Shown here: one piece after another, positions 61,539 to 64,000 of the stretch
Layout of the letters: each line of letters opens with the position of its first letter
Numbering within the stretch: position 1 is the first letter of the stretch
Assembly (NCBI GenBank): GCA_002375495.1
Contig: DFLU01000012.1
Location: forward strand, 223,999 to 287,998
Length of the DNA: 64,000 bases
Direction: 5' to 3'
Source of the DNA: Flavobacteriaceae bacterium UBA3611
GTDB taxonomy: Bacteria > Bacteroidota > Bacteroidia > Flavobacteriales > Flavobacteriaceae
The notes under the pieces: generated by a model
Database searches by the model: none
What the model was told of the DNA's origin: nothing
Seen by the model: the letters and a program-made list of their open reading frames with translations, nothing else
Position numbers and translations under genes: made by a program

Positions 61539-61685
61539 TTATTTCTTTTTATTTTTTTGCTTCTTGTGTACACTCTTAAAATAGATTTGTGTGCGAATTT
61601 TTTTTACAAGAAAAACAGTAACTACGATAAGGCCAAGAACGTAGAGTCCGCCCTGCCCATTCAGATAATCAAAGATTTCAGTCAT
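61539..61685 (-). CDS. 48-residue single-pass membrane microprotein
   Basis: The ORF from ATG 61685 encodes MTEIFDYLNGQGGLYVLGLI, continuing with VVTVFLVKKIRTQIYF and a Lys-rich tail, stopping at TAA 61539. The layout (short start with a xxFxxxxGxGLxxLGL core, one helix, basic end) matches the 33-residue protein downstream, so the two look related. It lies upstream of that gene on the same strand with 72 bases between. Small size explains why gene callers miss it. Confidence 0.6.
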   Translation of the reverse strand: MTEIFDYLNGQGGLYVLGLIVVTVFLVKKIRTQIYFKSVHKKQKNKKK

Positions 61686-61727
61686 AGTGCACAAAGTTAA
61701 TCAATTAAAAGGCCTTTGCGGTTCATA

Positions 61728-63062
61728 TTATCGTTTTGCTAAAGGAAGATATTTGTTATTGTATTTCACCAACAAAGCAATAGCCCTAAAAGCTACCCAA
61801 ACTACCAAAGCCGCCCAAATACCAACGAGTCCCCAGCCCATGAATTTAGAGAAATAAAGTACTGGTATAAATCCTAAGATTGTTGCTCCTAACAGGACAT
61901 TTCTCAGGAAGCCCATTTCGCCCAAGCCTTTAAAAATAGAATCGAGGGTAAAGGCAACGGCGTTAAATGGCAAGCAAATAAGTACCATAAAAAACATACC
62001 ATAGAATAACCTTAATACTTCTGGGTCTTTATTAAATAAAACTCCTAGAGGTTCGTAAAAGAGCAGGCCCAAAAGCGCCAAGATGGTGGCTACACCAACA
62101 TTGTATAAATTTACCTTTTTGGTGAGTTTCCACAACGAAGTGAAGTTTCGTTCCCCTAACAGTTTTCCTCCTAGAATATTTCCGGCGGCGCCGTAACCAT
62201 CTAAAAAGAAGGCCGTAAAAATCCAAATATTGAAGGCAATGGTGTACGCGGCAATATATTCTTTACCCAATGCTGCAGCTTCTCGCGTTGATAGAATTAG
62301 TGCCGTATTGAGCGCTACAGAACGTAAAAACAGGTTGAGGCTCATACGCACCAATCTTGAAATTTCAGGATGTAGAGGTAGGGTAAGTCGCAAAGAAACG
62401 TTGGTTTTCTTGAGTAATAGGGCAAAAGAAAGGATTGCCATTACGATTTGTGCGGTTAAGCTTGCCCAAGCAGCGCCTACCACGCCCATAGCATCTATAT
62501 AGCCCGATACTCCATAGACCAAGATAAAGTCTAAAGCAATATTAAGCGAAGCGCCTATAGCGGCAATAATCATGGGCCAAAACGTGTTTTGCAGTCCGCG
62601 AAAAATCCCAAACACAGCAAAGGTGAATAGTGTGAGGGGGAATCCCCAAACGCGAATGTTGTAATAATCGATACTGAAATCGAGTACCATCCCTTCGGCG
62701 TTCAGTAAGGTGAAAATTTCTTCTACAAAAAAATACGTGCTTCCTAACACGATAATGCTCAGCGCAATGTTGAAGAATATAGCCTGCGCCGGAAAACTCT
62801 TTAGATCTTCAATTTTACCCGCGCCTAAGTTTTGTGAAATGATGGCCGAAATAGCACTTCGCGTCTGCCCTAAAATCCAGATGAGTGCCGAAAGAAAAGT
62901 GCCTACAATACCCACGGCGGCTAAACTTTCGGTACCAAATTCTGCAATGTTTCCCACCACGGCAGCATCGGTACTAGATAGTACTGGCTCTGCAATACCA
63001 GCAATAATAGCAGGAATGGCGAGCTGTTGTATGCGTTTAAATGAAATGTTGGTGGCTGTCAT
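61728..63062 (-). CDS. MATE-family efflux transporter
   Basis: The 444-residue membrane protein has about 12 helices in two homologous halves. It has the MATE pattern: FKRIQQLAIPAIIAGIAEPVLSSTDAAVVG at the start (about 8-38), QTRSAISAIISQNLGAG near 67-83, and the second half beginning near 235 with MSLNLFLRSVALNTALI. The sequence resembles the DinF branch. The family exports cationic drugs or metabolites against Na+ or H+. Its start faces the GNAT gene on the same strand after 44 bases. Confidence 0.92.
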   Translation of the reverse strand: MTATNISFKRIQQLAIPAIIAGIAEPVLSSTDAAVVGNIAEFGTESLAAVGIVGTFLSALIWILGQTRSAISAIISQNLGAGKIEDLKSFPAQAIFFNIALSIIVLGSTYFFVEEIFTLLNAEGMVLDFSIDYYNIRVWGFPLTLFTFAVFGIFRGLQNTFWPMIIAAIGASLNIALDFILVYGVSGYIDAMGVVGAAWASLTAQIVMAILSFALLLKKTNVSLRLTLPLHPEISRLVRMSLNLFLRSVALNTALILSTREAAALGKEYIAAYTIAFNIWIFTAFFLDGYGAAGNILGGKLLGERNFTSLWKLTKKVNLYNVGVATILALLGLLFYEPLGVLFNKDPEVLRLFYGMFFMVLICLPFNAVAFTLDSIFKGLGEMGFLRNVLLGATILGFIPVLYFSKFMGWGLVGIWAALVVWVAFRAIALLVKYNNKYLPLAKR

Positions 63063-63106
63063 TAAGGTGCAAAACTAGCGGTATTCTAGTTCATAATGAA
63101 GCATTT

Positions 63107-63610
63107 TCAAGAAAGGACTAATTCATAGCAATGAAATGGAAATTCTGCTTGCCTCGGAAAATAGACATCTCCCAATTTTTGATATCCCCGAGCTTCATAA
63201 AAACGTTGGTTACGGTGGTTTTGACTGAAGGTATCGAGCCGCACCGAAAGGGCGTTTTGCTGACGCGCATGATTTTCGGCAAAATCCATTAATTTTTTAG
63301 CATTTCCCTGGTGCTGTGCCTCAGGAGCAATGGCTAGGCGGTGGATATAAAAGTTGAGACCATCGGCGGTAAGCCATTCAATGCTGTTGTATTCTTCATC
63401 TTTAAAGGTAGAAATGGTAATGCATCCAATAGGGTTGTTGTTTTCGAGCAGTACGTACAATTCACCTCGCTGTTCGTCCTTTTCAAAAGCCGCTGTATTG
63501 GGGTAGGAATCATCCCATTGAAAGATTCCTTCCGAAGCCATTTTAGCAGCGCAAGCCCTTGTGATTGTTATAAGTTTACTAATTTCTGAACGTTTCGCTG
63601 TCCGAATCAT
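63107..63610 (-). CDS. GNAT-family N-acetyltransferase
   Basis: This 167-residue protein has the GNAT fold by motif: an N-terminal helix (IRTAKRSEISKLITITRACAA), LENNNPIGCITISTF near 72, and the acetyl-CoA-binding LAIAPEAQHQGNAKKLMDFAENHA near 113-136. FYEARGYQKLGDVYFP lies near 148. The substrate is unknown. It is cotranscribed with the MATE gene or divergent from the USP gene; the latter begins only 45 bases away. Confidence 0.9.
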   Translation of the reverse strand: MIRTAKRSEISKLITITRACAAKMASEGIFQWDDSYPNTAAFEKDEQRGELYVLLENNNPIGCITISTFKDEEYNSIEWLTADGLNFYIHRLAIAPEAQHQGNAKKLMDFAENHARQQNALSVRLDTFSQNHRNQRFYEARGYQKLGDVYFPRQAEFPFHCYELVLS

Positions 63611-63620
63611 ATAGAACGAT

Positions 63621-63628
63621 TAATTTTG
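63621..63628 (+). promoter_or_regulatory. uspA-like gene promoter -7 box
   Basis: TAATTTTG matches TAnnTTTG and lies 27-34 bases before the ATG at 63655. No TTG is at the expected -33 distance. Confidence 0.5.
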
Positions 63629-63654
63629 CAGAACGATAAAGATACCCTATTACA

Positions 63655-64000
63655 ATGAAAAATATATTGGTTCCTATTGGTTCGAGTGCAAATGCAGTAA
63701 GCAATTTACAATATGCTATAGATTTGGCACATGAAGTAGATGCGTATGTATACGTTATTTCTGTTTTTCAGGAATTTAGCAAGGTAGGAGGTTTAACGAA
63801 GGTGAATACCATTATTAAGGATGATGCTGAAAGTAGATTAGACGAAGTGCTTGCAAAGGTGAACAAAAAAGATGTAACTGTAATTGCCCACCCGATAAAG
63901 GGAGGCGTGGTAGAGACCATCAATAGGTTTCACAGGCATGTACCCGTAGATTTAATGGTATTATCTCCTAGGAGTAATTCCATTCGTGAGGAAGTCTTTT
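63655..64000 (+). CDS. Universal stress protein family (C-terminal part beyond the window)
   Basis: The visible 115 codons start MKNILVPIGSSANAVSNLQYAIDLAH, the USP first strand and helix. HPIKGGVVETINRFHRHVPVDLMVLSPRS follows, which leads to the nucleotide-binding region. Flavobacterial USP proteins often carry two such domains, so the gene probably continues for 150 or more codons. It is divergent from the GNAT gene. The role is in stress survival, with no defined partner. Confidence 0.88.
   Translation, partial: MKNILVPIGSSANAVSNLQYAIDLAHEVDAYVYVISVFQEFSKVGGLTKVNTIIKDDAESRLDEVLAKVNKKDVTVIAHPIKGGVVETINRFHRHVPVDLMVLSPRSNSIREEVF

Overview
The window is a chromosomal segment from a member of the Bacteroidota, most likely a marine Flavobacteriaceae. 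The evidence is the repeated -7 promoter box TAnnTTTG (found in front of tRNA-Cys, folB, glnS, rpiB, lepA, dusB, rbfA, mce, ribE, pdxA and yceD), a general lack of Shine-Dalgarno sequences, moderately AT-rich DNA, two proteins with type IX secretion (T9SS) sorting tails, and a largely housekeeping gene content with lipoproteins and TPR/LytTR signalling typical of that group. Species-level identity cannot be read from the sequence.

Layout. 1-6.4 kb: envelope/stress proteins of the holin-like/YtxH cluster, glnS and folB on divergent promoters, tRNA-Cys, a LysE-type exporter and RNase R. 6.7-7.3 kb: a 550-base AT-rich gap with DnaA-box-like words, a possible replication origin. 7.3-10.4 kb: rpiB, a CDF zinc exporter, an ElaA-type acetyltransferase and a sterol-desaturase-like protein. 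10.4-18.4 kb: a minus-strand stretch with rnpA, S41, M1 and S8 peptidases and an MBL hydrolase. 18.6-28.3 kb: two CPA-type antiporters, small lipoproteins, an outer-membrane protein, a LytS/LytTR pair and lepA. 28.4-31.6 kb: dusB, an FtsX-type permease, rbfA and methylmalonyl-CoA epimerase. 31.6-32.1 kb: the oddest locus, described below. 32.2-38.1 kb: ribE, pdxA and a yceD-rpmF-fabH-accB-accC lipid-synthesis cluster. 38.1-46.5 kb: an FAD oxidoreductase, mtgA, a GreA-C-like protein, MDR and SDR reductases, an ABC ATPase and a prolyl oligopeptidase. 46.6-53.1 kb: DoxX-like proteins, asd, mscL, alr and tdk facing a hypothetical gene, rsmI and a UDG-like protein. 53.1-58.3 kb: accessory-looking lipoproteins, an AhpD-like protein with a broken duplicate of its 5' end, and two tandem delta-60-repeat T9SS proteins. 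58.4-64 kb: recJ, lpxH, queD, two unannotated microproteins, a MATE transporter, a GNAT and a partial universal stress protein.

The most interesting locus is 31,618-32,114. A tRNA(CAU) promoter is followed by the first 28 nt of that tRNA gene, split by two 29/30-bp palindromes each inserted at a TA^G site. Next comes an 87-residue GIY-YIG nuclease ORF, then a second copy of the same upstream flank and tRNA 5' half that completes an intact tRNA. The nuclease reading frame runs into the tRNA and uses a TAG in its D-loop as stop codon. This looks like a minimal homing-type element that inserts in a tRNA gene and regenerates the 5' half, with a second class of small palindromic element decorating the discarded half.

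Annotation was by eye. Family names rest on recognised motifs, and start codons were moved inward where a longer frame overlapped a promoter or a divergent gene.
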